NCBI GenBank assembly: GCA_028288285.1 | Contig: JAQBNZ010000137.1 | Location: 1 to 32,734, forward strand | Source of the DNA: Mucilaginibacter sp. | Lineage (GTDB): Bacteria > Bacteroidota > Bacteroidia > Sphingobacteriales > Sphingobacteriaceae | Direction: 5' to 3' | Length of the DNA stretch: 32,734 bases | Part shown: piece by piece, positions 32,689-32,734 of the stretch | Numbering within the stretch: position 1 is the stretch's first letter | How the letters are laid out: each line of letters begins with the position of its first letter | The notes under the pieces: model-generated | What the model saw: the letters and a program-made list of their open reading frames with translations, nothing else | The model's database searches: none | What the model was told of the DNA's origin: nothing | Translations under genes and position numbers: made by a program

Positions 32689-32734
32689 CTAATTTATTGG
32701 ATTAAGAAAAGGCTGATCCCTTTCACCAAACTGG
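32689..32734 (-). CDS. Possible C-terminal end of an upstream gene (partial)
   Basis: On the minus strand a frame entering from the window edge reads QFGERDQPFLNPIN and stops at TAG (32689-32691), 56 bases before the GH13 start. The composition looks protein-like, but only 14 codons are visible, so it could be chance. If real, the GH13 gene would be a downstream member of an operon. Confidence 0.25.
   Translation of the reverse strand, partial: QFGERDQPFLNPIN

Overview
The window looks like a chromosomal segment of a Bacteroidota bacterium, most likely family Sphingobacteriaceae (Mucilaginibacter/Pedobacter type). The family is an inference. The support is a gldD gliding-motility lipoprotein gene, Bacteroidota-type promoters (TTG, 17-20 bases, TAnnTTTG), no Shine-Dalgarno-led starts, AT-rich spacers, a secreted protein built of Ig/PKD-like modules, and the run aroE-gldD-MBL hydrolase-FtsX permease-rbfA. 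Most of the window is ordinary chromosome. No phage, insertion sequence, CRISPR array or rRNA gene was seen.

Layout. 1-480: two tandem initiator tRNA-fMet genes, each with its own terminator. 480-2400: a low-density stretch with an EthD-like secreted protein, a 3'-end relic of a third tRNA-fMet copy, a small HTH protein and a second small alpha/beta-barrel protein. 2397-4960: a secreted Ig/PKD-like protein that ends abruptly, then two membrane proteins. 5127-7679 (minus): an MBOAT O-acyltransferase with an SGNH-like partner, probably acylating a surface glycan. 7970-8783 (minus): an ArsR-SRPBCC pair behind a palindrome-rich promoter. 9013-13330: a Tat-exported SDR, a zinc-finger methyltransferase, an outer-membrane barrel, an NTF2-like protein and a lipoprotein.

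13737-19294 is the most interesting block: six co-directional genes encoding a circularly permuted ATP-grasp enzyme, an alpha-E protein, a transglutaminase-like protein, the proteasome-like Anbu subunit, a second transglutaminase-like protein and a GyrI-like small-molecule-binding protein. The first five are the known but functionally unsolved Anbu neighbourhood. They suggest coupled making, trimming and proteolysis of a peptide product.

19298-21570 holds a glycosyltransferase and a methyltransferase, divergently transcribed. 21719-26349 is a housekeeping run: aroE, gldD (overlapping), an MBL-fold hydrolase with a near-leaderless promoter, a LolC/E-type permease starting at TTG, rbfA and an M23 peptidase. 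pdhB (26548-27531) is a single-gene unit with its own promoter and terminator. A lipoprotein follows on the minus strand, then a large Lhr-type DEXH helicase carrying an apparent repeat-derived in-frame insertion, and a secreted GH13 alpha-glucosidase/amylase on the minus strand.

CDS starts were moved to internal ATG codons where the longest reading frame began at an unlikely upstream TTG or equivalent (12460, 13737, 17938, 20515, 20923, 26548, 28293, 11062). All functional calls are from motif and sequence recognition only; no search was run.
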